A stretch of 64,000 bases of DNA from Pseudovibrio sp. Tun.PSC04-5.I4 (GCF_900104145.1 NZ_FNLB01000006.1:78501-142500), one strand, 5' to 3'; positions 26,501 through 35,115 are shown, counted from the stretch's first letter. Numbers and translations: made by a program. Notes: generated by a model from the letters alone, not told the origin.

Positions 26501-28300
26501 ATGCTGGAGCGTATGGAAGGTGCTGACAACGGGTTGGCCTGTTTGCATGATGAGGACTACGATGTCCCCTTCAACAAGCAGAATCTGAACAGTGATACGT
26601 TGATATTCACCAGTGGTCGCACTGCTGAATCGCTGAATGGTGACTGGAATTTCTGCGTTGATTTGTTGGACACAGGCCTACGGCAAAAGTGGTTCAGCCT
26701 CAAACCGGAAACACCGGAAGGCAGAACAGAACCTTACGATTACGATCCCTACCTTGGCGAAACTGTGCCAGTTCCTTCGTGCTGGTCCATGCTCAAAGAA
26801 AAATGGTATTTCTTTGAAGGCAGCGCTTGGTACACCCGTCCAGTCGACTTGGATGAACTTCCAGCAGATGAGCGCTTATTCCTGCGTGTTGGTGCAGCAC
26901 AATATGATTGTAAGGTGTTCCTCAACGGCGAGTTCCTCGGTAACCACTACGGCGGCTCTACACCTTTCAATGTGGAACTGACAGGACATGCGAAAACAGG
27001 CCGCAACTGGCTCATGTTATGCGTGAACAACACACGCACGCTTGACCGCGTTCCAATGCGTAATACGGATTGGTTCAATTACGGCGGTGTATATCGCAGT
27101 GTTGAACTGTATCGTACACCCAAAACATTCATCTCAGATTTCTTTGCTTATTTGGTGCCAGACGGCTCCTACGAAAAAATTGCGGTTGAGCTGCAAGTTG
27201 ATGGTCCGATCACAACATCTGTATGTGTTGAGATCGAAGAGTTGGAGATCAAGGCTCAGGTCATTGTTGACGATGAGGGCAAGGGCAAGGTCATCATCTC
27301 AGCAAAGCCTGAGCTTTGGTCTCCTGAAAACCCGAAGCTTTATAATGCACGCGCTTCGTTAGGCGATGACCAGATCTCAGATAGGATTGGCTTCCGCCAG
27401 ATCGAGCAAATCGGCACCGATGTTCTTCTCAATGGCAAACCGATCTTCATGCGTGGAATTTCGGTTCATGAGGACGATGAATTCACCGGCAAAGTGTTGC
27501 TCGATGAAGATCTCGCCCAACGGTTCAAACATGCCAAAGAGCTGAACTGCAACTTTATGCGCTTTGCTCATTACCCGCACGATGAACGCGCAGCAAAAAT
27601 GGCTGATGAGCAAGGCGTCCTGTTGTGGGAAGAAATACCCGTCTACTGGGCAATTGATTTCAAGAACCCTGCGACCTTGAAGGATGCAAGCAATCAGCTG
27701 CGGGAGTTGATCAAGCGCGACAGAAACCGTGCCTCCGTGATCATCTGGTCTGTTGGAAATGAGAACCCGGATACTGATGAGCGCCTGTCGTTTATGAAGA
27801 GCCTCATTGATACAGCACATGAGATGGACCCGACCCGTCTCACCTCTGCTGCATGTCTCGTCAACCACGCCAAAAACCGCATTGAAGACCGCCTGATTCA
27901 GTACATCAATATCGTCGGTATCAATGAATACTATGGGTGGTATGAGGAAAATTTTGAGGATCTGATCGACTTCCTCGACAACTCGGATCCCGGCAAACCT
28001 GTGGTGATTTCAGAAACCGGCGCTGATGGCTACATCGGAGACGGCAAAATCGAAAAAGGCTTCTTCAGCGAAGATTATATGGCAGAGGTCTATCAAAAAC
28101 AGATCGCTACATTACGTCAGCGCGAATTCGTAAAAGGGATCTCCCCATGGATCCTTTACGATTTCCGGGTGGAACGCCGCCAAAACATTTTCCAGCAAGG
28201 CTGGAACCGCAAAGGCTTAATCGCCTCAGATAAAAAAACAAAAAAAACCGCCTTCAAACTGCTCTCAGATTTTTATGCTGAGCTGAAAGCCAATAACTGA
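26501..28300 (+). CDS. GH2 beta-glucuronidase-like hydrolase
   Basis: Retaining GH2 glycosidase of beta-glucuronidase size (599 residues): N-terminal sugar-binding jelly roll with WYTRPVDL near 110, immunoglobulin-like domain, then a TIM barrel with acid/base Glu421 in SVGNEN and nucleophile Glu505 in ISETGADG. With uxaC, uxuB and uxuA around it, cleavage of beta-glucuronides is the coherent role; beta-galactosidase or beta-mannosidase activity is possible by family. No signal peptide, so cytoplasmic. GTG at 26498 and ATG at 26501 are both possible; AAAGAGG is 7 bases before the ATG and 4 before the GTG, so ATG was chosen. Confidence 0.87.
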   Translation: MLERMEGADNGLACLHDEDYDVPFNKQNLNSDTLIFTSGRTAESLNGDWNFCVDLLDTGLRQKWFSLKPETPEGRTEPYDYDPYLGETVPVPSCWSMLKEKWYFFEGSAWYTRPVDLDELPADERLFLRVGAAQYDCKVFLNGEFLGNHYGGSTPFNVELTGHAKTGRNWLMLCVNNTRTLDRVPMRNTDWFNYGGVYRSVELYRTPKTFISDFFAYLVPDGSYEKIAVELQVDGPITTSVCVEIEELEIKAQVIVDDEGKGKVIISAKPELWSPENPKLYNARASLGDDQISDRIGFRQIEQIGTDVLLNGKPIFMRGISVHEDDEFTGKVLLDEDLAQRFKHAKELNCNFMRFAHYPHDERAAKMADEQGVLLWEEIPVYWAIDFKNPATLKDASNQLRELIKRDRNRASVIIWSVGNENPDTDERLSFMKSLIDTAHEMDPTRLTSAACLVNHAKNRIEDRLIQYINIVGINEYYGWYEENFEDLIDFLDNSDPGKPVVISETGADGYIGDGKIEKGFFSEDYMAEVYQKQIATLRQREFVKGISPWILYDFRVERRQNIFQQGWNRKGLIASDKKTKKTAFKLLSDFYAELKANN

Positions 28301-28314
28301 ATCTGGATTGCGCT

Positions 28315-29079
28315 ATGACCGTGGACACCAACAGAAGACGCTATCAGGATGTTGCAGAAGAGCTCGTCTGCGACCTTGCCAACGGAGCCTATGCAATAGG
28401 TGACCGCCTGCCAACGGAACGCAAGATCTCCGAGGATCTGGGTGTGAGCAGGTCATTGGTGCGCGATGCTATGATCATGCTGGAAGTGCAGGGCCTTGTC
28501 GATGTCCGAAAAGGTTCTGGAACTTATGTGGTGCGCCTTCCTGCTGGTGACGCACCTGAAGTTGCTCTGGAACAGGACATCGGGCCATTTGAGCTGCTGC
28601 AAGCGCGTCAGCTTTTGGAGAGCAATATTGCTGCATTCGCTGCAACCATGGCCACCAAAGCGGATATCGTACAAATGCGCGAAACGCTGAAACGGGAGCG
28701 GGAAGAGCTGGAGTCCGACACCAGCAATTATGTGGCTGATGAGGAATTTCACCGGCTTGTGGCTCAGGCCAGTCAGAACACTGTTCTGACTGAATCAGTC
28801 GAACACCTTTGGAACCTGCGCAAACGCTCACGCATGTGGGAGCAGTTGCATCATCGCATCTTCGACAGAGGCTACCAAGTCAAGTGGTTGGATGATCACC
28901 AGGCAATCCTGACAGCGCTGCAATGCCGGGATCCGCAAATGGCACGACAAGCCATGTGGCAGCACTTGGAAAATGTGCGCCAGACATTGTTGGAGTTGTC
29001 GGATGTCGATGATCCCTCATTTGATGCGTACCTGTTTGACACGGACCCACTGGCTGCTGTGGCCCATTCAAAGAAATAG
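28315..29079 (+). CDS. GntR/FadR-subfamily regulator, probable UxuR-like repressor
   Basis: 254-residue GntR protein: winged HTH at about 8-75 (RLPTERKISEDLGVSRSLVRDA and GLVDVRKGSGTYV) and an all-helical FCD ligand domain (about 95-235) with metal-binding His positions such as EEFHRLVAQ. FCD-type UxuR/ExuR proteins are released from DNA by hexuronates. The gene is 14 bases after the GH2 gene and 59 before uxuA, and the divergent promoter carries sites of the E. coli UxuR type. Repressor role and fructuronate or glucuronate as inducer are inferred. Confidence 0.85.
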   Translation: MTVDTNRRRYQDVAEELVCDLANGAYAIGDRLPTERKISEDLGVSRSLVRDAMIMLEVQGLVDVRKGSGTYVVRLPAGDAPEVALEQDIGPFELLQARQLLESNIAAFAATMATKADIVQMRETLKREREELESDTSNYVADEEFHRLVAQASQNTVLTESVEHLWNLRKRSRMWEQLHHRIFDRGYQVKWLDDHQAILTALQCRDPQMARQAMWQHLENVRQTLLELSDVDDPSFDAYLFDTDPLAAVAHSKK

Positions 29080-29138
29080 TATTTGAATTTTTAAACAAGG
29101 GCTTCTGCCCCAAGAGTTAGAAAAGTAAAGAGCTAAAC

Positions 29139-30323
29139 ATGGAACAGACTTGGCGCTGGTATGGCCCTCACGACCCGGTTACCCTCAAAGATGTTCGTCA
29201 GGCAGGGGCAACGGGCATTGTTTCTGCACTGCATCACATCCCCAATGGAGACGTGTGGCCAGTTGACGAAATACAAAAGCGCAAAGCTGAAATTGAAGCA
29301 GCGGGCTTGGTATGGTCCGTTGTAGAAAGTATTCCGGTCCACGAACATATCAAAACCCGCTCTGGTGATTTTGAAAAGCACATTGAGACTTACAAGCAAT
29401 CGATCCGTAATCTGGTTGCCTGTGGCATCACAAAAATCTGCTACAACTTCATGCCGATCCTGGATTGGACCCGCACAGATCTGGCGTATGAGCTGGAAAC
29501 GGGTGCAACGTGCCTGCGTTTTGATGCAGATGTCTTCACAGCCTTTGACATCTTCATTCTGGAACGTCCAAACGCAAAAGCAGAATATTCTGCTGATGAA
29601 CTTGCACGCGCAACTGCTGTGTTTGAAGGGATGAGTCAGGAAGATAAAGACGGTCTGGTCAAGACCATTCTTGCCGGCTTGCCGGGGTCAGAAGAATCCT
29701 ACACTCCTGCAGACATTCGGGCGCACTTGGAGTGTTACGACGGTATTGATGCAGACAAACTGAGATCTCACCTTGCATTGTTCCTGCAGGAAGTCATCCC
29801 GGTTTGTGTGGAGGAAGGCGCTGTGATGGCAATCCATCCGGATGATCCACCGCGCCCACTGCTGGGTCTCCCACGCATTTGTTCTACGGAAGCTGATTAC
29901 GAGTATATCTCAAAGGCAGTGGATGTACCGGAGAACGGTTTCACATTCTGCACTGGCTCTCTCGGTGTTCGTGCTGATAATGATCTTGTAGGTATCGTCA
30001 AACGCTACGCCGATCGCATCCATTTTGTACACCTTCGCGCAACCAAACGGGAAGAAAACCCGTCTTCTTTCCATGAAGCAGATCACTTGGTTGGTGACGT
30101 GGATATGGTCGGCGTAATTTCTGCGCTAGTGGATGAAGAAGAGCGCCGCAAAGCGGAAGGCTGGACAGATCTCATTCCGTTCCGTCCAGACCACGGCCAT
30201 GCCATGTTGTCGGACTTGCAGATGAAATCCGCTCCCGGATACCCGGCAGTTGGTCGCCTGCGTGGCTTGGCAGAATTACGCGGTGTTGAAACCGCAGTAC
30301 GCGCCCTCCGCAAAGCATCCTGA
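29139..30323 (+). CDS. uxuA: D-mannonate dehydratase
   Basis: Converts D-mannonate to 2-keto-3-deoxy-D-gluconate, the product of UxuB entering the KDG/Entner-Doudoroff route. 394 residues, same length as E. coli UxuA. The start MEQTWRWYGPHDPVTL, the metal-ligand segments MAIHPDDPPRPLLGLPRI (about 230-247), the THFCTGSLG-like FTFCTGSLGVR, HFVHLRATKRE and the C-terminal FRPDHGHAML are all present. Third gene of the plus-strand arm, ending in a strong terminator. KDG kinase and aldolase genes are not in the window. Confidence 0.97.
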   Translation: MEQTWRWYGPHDPVTLKDVRQAGATGIVSALHHIPNGDVWPVDEIQKRKAEIEAAGLVWSVVESIPVHEHIKTRSGDFEKHIETYKQSIRNLVACGITKICYNFMPILDWTRTDLAYELETGATCLRFDADVFTAFDIFILERPNAKAEYSADELARATAVFEGMSQEDKDGLVKTILAGLPGSEESYTPADIRAHLECYDGIDADKLRSHLALFLQEVIPVCVEEGAVMAIHPDDPPRPLLGLPRICSTEADYEYISKAVDVPENGFTFCTGSLGVRADNDLVGIVKRYADRIHFVHLRATKREENPSSFHEADHLVGDVDMVGVISALVDEEERRKAEGWTDLIPFRPDHGHAMLSDLQMKSAPGYPAVGRLRGLAELRGVETAVRALRKAS

Positions 30324-30353
30324 CGTTCGTTTTTTCTTCACAAAACGTCTGCA

Positions 30354-30382
30354 GGGCCGAGATCTTTTCTCGGCCCTTTTTT
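30354..30382 (+). terminator. Intrinsic terminator after uxuA
   Basis: A 9-bp GC-rich stem (GGGCCGAGA at 30354-30362, TCTCGGCCC at 30368-30376) with a 5-base loop is followed by six T. It separates the hexuronate operon from znuCB-zur. Confidence 0.95.
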
Positions 30383-30413
30383 GTGTCTGTTGAAATCACG
30401 TCGGATTTATTTG

Positions 30414-30428
30414 TGTAATATTATTACA
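30414..30428. promoter_or_regulatory. Zur-type operator upstream of znuC
   Basis: TGTAATATTATTACA is a perfect palindrome (7-1-7) of the AT-rich Fur/Zur type, 59 bases before the znuC start. A Zur-like gene is third in the operon, so zinc-dependent autoregulation is the straightforward reading. AACATATAC follows and may extend the site. Confidence 0.75.
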
Positions 30429-30486
30429 TAACATATACATTGCAGCTCTTTCTTGAATACACCTGCGGTCAGCAGAGGATTTCGGC

Positions 30487-31254
30487 GTGCAGCTAATTGA
30501 AATGGACGGAGTTGGGATTAAACGGCAAGGGCGCTGGTTAATTCAAAACATCTCGCTTAGCGTTAAATCTGGCGAGATTGTTACGCTTATCGGGCCAAAT
30601 GGCGCTGGCAAAAGCACCACCGCAAAAACAGCTCTGGGTGTTTTGAAAGCCGATGCAGGCTCCATCAAACGCAAACCCAACCTCAAAGTTGGCTACGTTC
30701 CGCAAAAGCTCACCATTGACTGGACGATGCCGCTGACGGTCCGCCGGTTGATGAGCCTGACCGCCAAACCAACACAAGATGAAATTGCGCTTGTATTGGA
30801 GAAAACCGGTATCTCCGGGTTAGCCGGTTCCTATGTTCAGCAACTCTCTGGCGGTGAATATCAACGAGCTTTGCTCGCACGGGCGATCCTCCGCAAACCG
30901 GATTTGCTTGTGCTGGATGAACCGGTTCAGGGCGTGGATTATGCAGGTGAAATTGCACTCTACAATCTGATTCTAAAAATCCGGGATGAGCTTAATTGCG
31001 GCATTCTTCTCATCTCCCATGATCTTCATGTGGTGATGACGCAAACCGATACAGTGGTCTGCCTCAACGGCCACGTCTGTTGCAGCGGTGCGCCTGAACA
31101 CGTGGCTGCTTCAACAGCCTACAAACAGCTATTCGGGGATACCGCAGCCGAGTCCCTTGCGATTTATCACCACCATCACGATCACAAACACCTTGCTGAC
31201 GGAACAGTCATGCACACACACGACGATGATGGAGATTGCAGCACTCATGGATGA
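30487..31254 (+). CDS. znuC: Zinc ABC transporter ATPase with His-rich tail
   Basis: 255-residue ATPase of the ZnuABC zinc importer. Walker A is GPNGAGKST (about 37-45), the signature LSGGEYQR (about 120-127), Walker B LLVLDEPVQG and the H-loop ISHD. The C-terminus carries a His/Asp-rich tail, YHHHHDHKH and then HTHDDD, a likely zinc-sensing or zinc-holding extension. The start is GTG with AGAGGA a few bases before. It overlaps znuB by 8 bases. Zinc is preferred over manganese because of the Zur-type gene and operator. Confidence 0.93.
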   Translation: MQLIEMDGVGIKRQGRWLIQNISLSVKSGEIVTLIGPNGAGKSTTAKTALGVLKADAGSIKRKPNLKVGYVPQKLTIDWTMPLTVRRLMSLTAKPTQDEIALVLEKTGISGLAGSYVQQLSGGEYQRALLARAILRKPDLLVLDEPVQGVDYAGEIALYNLILKIRDELNCGILLISHDLHVVMTQTDTVVCLNGHVCCSGAPEHVAASTAYKQLFGDTAAESLAIYHHHHDHKHLADGTVMHTHDDDGDCSTHG

Positions 31255-32062
31255 TTTTATTGTACGCGCCATGCTTGCAGGGATCGGTCTGGCTCTGGTG
31301 AGTGGCCCGCTCGGGTGTTTTGTAGTCTGGCGGCGCATGGCTTACTTCGGCGACACTATGTCTCATTCAGCACTGCTCGGTGTAGCGCTGGCATTCCTGC
31401 TCAATATCAACCTGATGGTCGGCGTGATTGGTGTAACCGTAACCGTTTCCCTGTGTCTTCTCTTTCTGCAAAAACGCGGGTCACTCTCAACAGATGCCCT
31501 CTTGGGCTTGCTTTCACATTCTGCACTTGCGCTTGGAATGGTACTGATTGCCTTTATGGGGTCTGTGCGGTTTGATCTGCTGTCGCTTTTGTTTGGCGAC
31601 ATCCTCGCTGTTGGCACAGTCGACGTGATTGCCATTTATGTGTGCGCAGCGGTAATCCTTGTTCTGCTCTACCTGCTATGGCGCCCATTATTGGCATCCA
31701 CCGTGAATAGAGAGCTGGCTGAAGCCGAAGGGCTCAACCCTGAACGAACTCAACTGATCTTCATGATCATGATGGCTGCAATCATCGCCATCGCAATGAA
31801 GATTGTCGGCGTTCTGTTGATTACAGCTCTCCTGATCATTCCGGCAGCCACAGCGCGCTGGTTTGCAAAGTCACCGGAGCAAATGGCGATTGCGTCCTCG
31901 CTGATTGGCGTTGCCAGTGTCGTGCTGGGCTTAGAGGGCTCATTGCAGTTTGACAGTGCCTCAGGTCCATCCATCGTGGTGGCTGGCATGTGTTTATTTC
32001 TGCTTTCACTGTTTGCATCCAGCCTCATAAGCAGGATATTGGGAACAGAGCGAAAGCAGTGA
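31247..32062 (+). CDS. znuB: Zinc ABC transporter permease
   Basis: 271-residue ABC-3 family permease with about 8-9 membrane segments. It opens with MDDFIVRAMLAGIGLALVSG followed by the conserved WRRMAYFGDTMSHSALLGVA and later LLITALLIIPAATAR. The frame is open further upstream inside znuC, but the family start is the ATG at 31247, which overlaps the znuC stop by 8 bases. No gene for the periplasmic zinc-binding ZnuA lies in the window; in many relatives it is divergent from znuC, a place taken here by uxuA. Confidence 0.93.
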   Translation: MDDFIVRAMLAGIGLALVSGPLGCFVVWRRMAYFGDTMSHSALLGVALAFLLNINLMVGVIGVTVTVSLCLLFLQKRGSLSTDALLGLLSHSALALGMVLIAFMGSVRFDLLSLLFGDILAVGTVDVIAIYVCAAVILVLLYLLWRPLLASTVNRELAEAEGLNPERTQLIFMIMMAAIIAIAMKIVGVLLITALLIIPAATARWFAKSPEQMAIASSLIGVASVVLGLEGSLQFDSASGPSIVVAGMCLFLLSLFASSLISRILGTERKQ

Positions 32063-32079
32063 GGTGAAAGAATAAAACA

Positions 32080-32520
32080 ATGGCAACCGCAGAATTGAAG
32101 CTAACGAAAAATCAGCGCCTTGTTCTGGATCTGCTGTGCGCCTCTGAAGCTCCTATGAGCGCATACTCTATTTTAGACCAGCTCCGCACAGAAGGACTGC
32201 GCGCGCCGTTGCAGGTCTACCGTGCGCTGGATAAACTCATTGGTTTGGGTGCTGTCCACCGGTTGGAGAGCATGAATGCCTTTGTGGCCTGCGCACATCC
32301 TGCCTGTCACTCGGTCGAGATGGTTGGCTTTGCCATCTGCGAATCCTGCGGCAAAGCGCTGGAATTTGCGGATACTGATGTCGCTGAATTTTTAAGCAGA
32401 TGGGCCACCGCCAACGGATTTGTAGCTAAAAGCACATCCATCGAGATTAAGGGAACCTGCTCATCCTGCCAAAGCAACCCTGAATGCTGCTCAGGAGCTG
32501 AGGGAAAAACGACGGCGTAG
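32080..32520 (+). CDS. zur: Zinc-responsive Fur-family repressor
   Basis: 146-residue Fur-family protein: winged HTH at about 8-70 (LQVYRALDKLIGLGAVHRLES) and a dimerisation domain with HPACHS, CESCGKALEF and a C-terminal CSSCQSNPECC cluster that fits structural plus regulatory zinc sites. Co-transcribed with znuCB (17-base gap), behind the Zur-type palindrome. Its last 30 bases overlap, tail to tail, the end of the minus-strand hypothetical gene. Confidence 0.93.
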   Translation: MATAELKLTKNQRLVLDLLCASEAPMSAYSILDQLRTEGLRAPLQVYRALDKLIGLGAVHRLESMNAFVACAHPACHSVEMVGFAICESCGKALEFADTDVAEFLSRWATANGFVAKSTSIEIKGTCSSCQSNPECCSGAEGKTTA

Positions 32521-33243
32521 ATCAAATAGGCTCGGCACTTCACTCTCTGTGTGGCGCAGCTCCGCAGGCTCTATCAATTCTCGCGATATCCAGTTGGTCG
32601 TATAGAGCAGAGGCTTTTTCTCAGATTTTTTTGAGGCTTTCCCACCAAATCCGCTACCATCAACGAGCACCATATCGCTGGGTAGTTTTCGTCTCAGCTC
32701 CGAGAGGCTTGAGAACAACAAAGAGCGATCTTTGCTACACACCTGCAACCCTGTAGCGTGTTGAGCCAGCTTCACAAACATATCCGGGAAGGATTGTGTT
32801 CGCTCACTCACCACATAGCGCAGGAAGATGCAGGGGGAGTAATCCCCGAATAAGCTCTCAATGTCTCCGTCTGGGTCAATCTCGCTGATATTGCGAAACG
32901 GCACATACAGCGCGTTCTCATCATTATAAAAAGTTTCATGGCTGATGATGTTGAAGTGACCTTTATGCTTTGACGTGAAAGCCAGAGAGGAAGGCACATC
33001 AGAAGTCTCAAGCCCGTCTTCAATAACCCGCAAACCACCATTGTAAAGTGGGTCGCCATAAGCAAGAACCAACGCTCCGGATACACGCTGAAAAGCCAGA
33101 TCAAACTCCCTGTCGGGGCAAGGGCCAATGCTCAGCAATAGATCGGAAGCAACAAGGATGCGCGTGGGGATCGGGCAAGTTCCGCCGTGATCGCTCCAAA
33201 TGACCTCAAGGTCGCTTAAACTGGCAAAATCGCTTGGCTGCAC
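32491..33243 (-). CDS. Hypothetical protein, family not recognised
   Basis: 250-residue soluble-looking protein with no signal peptide or membrane segment. I do not recognise a family. Features seen: an acidic N-terminal half with WSDHGGTCPIPTRILVASD, a VLVDGSGFGGKASKKSEKK basic stretch near 195-215, and a C-terminal arginine-rich SLFDLRRRFSLSS. The start is GTG. Its end overlaps zur by 30 bases in convergent orientation, so transcripts of the two would be antisense to each other there. Codon use looks like that of its neighbours, and the long intact frame supports a real gene. Confidence 0.6.
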   Translation of the reverse strand: MQPSDFASLSDLEVIWSDHGGTCPIPTRILVASDLLLSIGPCPDREFDLAFQRVSGALVLAYGDPLYNGGLRVIEDGLETSDVPSSLAFTSKHKGHFNIISHETFYNDENALYVPFRNISEIDPDGDIESLFGDYSPCIFLRYVVSERTQSFPDMFVKLAQHATGLQVCSKDRSLLFSSLSELRRKLPSDMVLVDGSGFGGKASKKSEKKPLLYTTNWISRELIEPAELRHTESEVPSLFDLRRRFSLSS

Positions 33244-33335
33244 AGTCTTCTAGTCCTCATGATGTTGAAAATCCGTCTTGGGTGCGGACAAATCAATAAT
33301 GCGGATATAATGACGTAGCGGCAAGTGAGGGGAGC

Positions 33336-33458
33336 ATGCAAATAGCTTATTTAAGAAAACAATGTGGTGCCTGTGGCACGTGCGCTACAACAAACTCAGT
33401 TGCTGGGTCTGAGTTTGCTGGAGCGCACTACACTAAAAAGGAGGATGCTCTGCGATAA
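33336..33458 (+). CDS. Possible 40-residue Cys-rich small protein
   Basis: Short frame MQIAYLRKQCGACGTCATTN and 20 more residues, with the cysteines as C-x-x-C-x-x-C at 10-16. AGGGG sits just before the ATG (AGTGAGGGGAGC-ATG). It fills the gap between a hypothetical gene and the LuxR-type regulator, both on the other strand. Two short perfect inverted repeats (33367-33379 and 33392-33416) lie inside it, so the region could instead be a structured RNA. No family is recognised. Confidence 0.3.
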   Translation: MQIAYLRKQCGACGTCATTNSVAGSEFAGAHYTKKEDALR

Positions 33459-33498
33459 GGGAACATCTTTCTCACCGCAGAGGAACAGCCGCTAAGGT

Positions 33499-34302
33499 TT
33501 AAGGGACTGTGATAAATGTTGGCTGTAACGATGTTGCAGGCGTTGTCGCTGCACCAGGGCCAGCAATCTTGTAGCCTGCAACACGGCGAGCGCTGGCTTT
33601 GCCGCGGTTCGCTTTGCGGTTGCCACCGCGATAATCCACGTTGATACCAAGATCATTGATCATGGCAACCAGCTGAGAGCGCGAATAGAAACCCAGTGTG
33701 CTCAGGAGTGCAGAAACGTGGTGTTTCACAGTTGCCTCTGAAATGCCAAGCTCATGCGCGATCTGCTTATTGAGCTTACCTTCTTTCAGATAAGTCAAAA
33801 TGGTTGCCTGACGGCGTGTCAGATTGGCGAGGCCCTCGTAGAAGTCGACGCTAAATGCAGTCTGCGCTTCTTCAGGTTCGGCGCTTACCACAGCCGAGCC
33901 ACCGGTCAGGATCGCTTTGAAGACTGAAAAATCCGTTGTTTTCGGAATGGCAGCACTGGCACCGCGTGTGATGAAGTACTCGGAAAGACCAGGATTATCC
34001 TGTTCCAATAGCATAACGAGACTGGAAATTTCATAGGTTTCCAGCAAGGCGGACGCGGTGCCAAGACCTGGCGCGCCTTTCATGCGTGGGTTCACGAGTA
34101 CAATTGCGGAAGGGTGAAGTTCTACCCAAGTCTGCAGCTCAGAGTAACTTTTGGTCACAAGTACATTCACGCCATGGCACTCATTGGAGTAGATGCTCGC
34201 AAGTGCTCTGGAAAATGCCGGATGTGGATCACCAATAATAACGGTGTGCATGGAAACCTTCTCCCCTAGGGTTCCAACAGTTGTCTGACGCTCCCGATAC
34301 AT
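33499..34302 (-). CDS. LuxR/NarL-type regulator with degenerate receiver
   Basis: 267 residues. Residues 19-135 have the receiver fold (VIIGDPHPAF with Asp25; Lys122 in AIPKTTD), but the phospho-accepting Asp is replaced by Asn71 in VLVNPRMKG, so ordinary phosphorylation is unlikely. The HTH at about 162-217 is of LuxR type (LTRRQATILTYLKEGKLNKQIAHELG, written without the last helix). A basic, Ala/Pro/Thr-rich tail of about 45 residues follows. AAGGAGG sits 8 bases before this ATG, which decides against the internal Met at residue 18. No sensor kinase is adjacent. It diverges from a TetR gene over 97 bases. Confidence 0.85.
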   Translation of the reverse strand: MYRERQTTVGTLGEKVSMHTVIIGDPHPAFSRALASIYSNECHGVNVLVTKSYSELQTWVELHPSAIVLVNPRMKGAPGLGTASALLETYEISSLVMLLEQDNPGLSEYFITRGASAAIPKTTDFSVFKAILTGGSAVVSAEPEEAQTAFSVDFYEGLANLTRRQATILTYLKEGKLNKQIAHELGISEATVKHHVSALLSTLGFYSRSQLVAMINDLGINVDYRGGNRKANRGKASARRVAGYKIAGPGAATTPATSLQPTFITVP

Positions 34303-34399
34303 AATTTTTCCTCCTTAAACTATGCACTACGTGTTTCGTCGTATCTCTTGAAAAAAATACATGCATATGGTTTTTTTACAAGTGTTGTTGTGAGGGGCC

Positions 34400-35041
34400 A
34401 TGGAAAATAATTTTCAAGATATCAGCGAAACGCGAAAAATAACTCAAGCAGAGAAGAGTGATCGCATGCGTAAGGAGATCCTTCTTGCCGCCATAAGCTG
34501 TTTGCATGAAATTGGCTATCACCGTGCATCTATTAAGAAAATCGCTGAAAGGACACGATTTTCTCAGGGTGCGCTGCAGCATCATTTTCCCACAAAAGAG
34601 GACTTGATGGTCTTTGTGCTGGAGAGATTGCTCGCCAAGTCCGTTCGTCTAACACTCGAATGGTTGAGCGAAATCCGTGAGGATAAAAGGAGAATTGCTG
34701 AGCTGACTATCAAATGGTGGACGAATCAAGCGAACTCTCCTGAGTATCTCACCATGATCGAAATTCTTGTTGCAGCGCGAACAGAAGAAGCGTTGCGCCG
34801 CCGCATCAAGCCAACCTTCGACAATTTCGCGAAAGTGACAGATGATAGAATTCTCGCTGTATTTGAGAGTGTCTTCATCAGTCAGGCAACGGCAAGAATG
34901 CTGATTACTGCGTCTCGTTGTTTGATGACGGGATTGGTCAGTGCGGATGGTTTGTTCATGAGTGAGCATGAAAAGCAGGCCTATATTGAGCAGTGGGCCG
35001 GCTTTATTCAGCAGCTGGTCGAGCAAAGTCCCCAAAAATAG
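34400..35041 (+). CDS. TetR-family regulator
   Basis: 213 residues. The HTH is at about 25-70 (ILLAAISCLHEIGYHRASIKKIAERTRFSQGALQHHFPTKE region, with the usual HHFPTKEDL end). The C-terminal ligand-binding helices do not resemble a named subgroup, though a tryptophan-rich KWWTNQ patch is near 105. Divergent from the LuxR-type regulator. The next gene downstream, on the other strand, encodes an SCP2-fold lipid-binding protein; a link to lipid or acyl-CoA control is only a guess. Confidence 0.88.
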   Translation: MENNFQDISETRKITQAEKSDRMRKEILLAAISCLHEIGYHRASIKKIAERTRFSQGALQHHFPTKEDLMVFVLERLLAKSVRLTLEWLSEIREDKRRIAELTIKWWTNQANSPEYLTMIEILVAARTEEALRRRIKPTFDNFAKVTDDRILAVFESVFISQATARMLITASRCLMTGLVSADGLFMSEHEKQAYIEQWAGFIQQLVEQSPQK

Positions 35042-35066
35042 ATTAGACTTTAGTACGTTAAAACAC

Positions 35067-35083
35067 CCGAGCTGGCGGCTCGG
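35067..35083. terminator. Hairpin between tetR and the SCP2 gene
   Basis: CCGAGC (35067-35072) pairs with GCTCGG (35078-35083), and the outer AAAC/GTTT and CCC/GGG blocks can extend the structure. It lies between convergent genes; no long T-run follows. Confidence 0.5.
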
Positions 35084-35115
35084 ATGCTTGGGTTTATCTA
35101 GATCTGTCGATCCTG

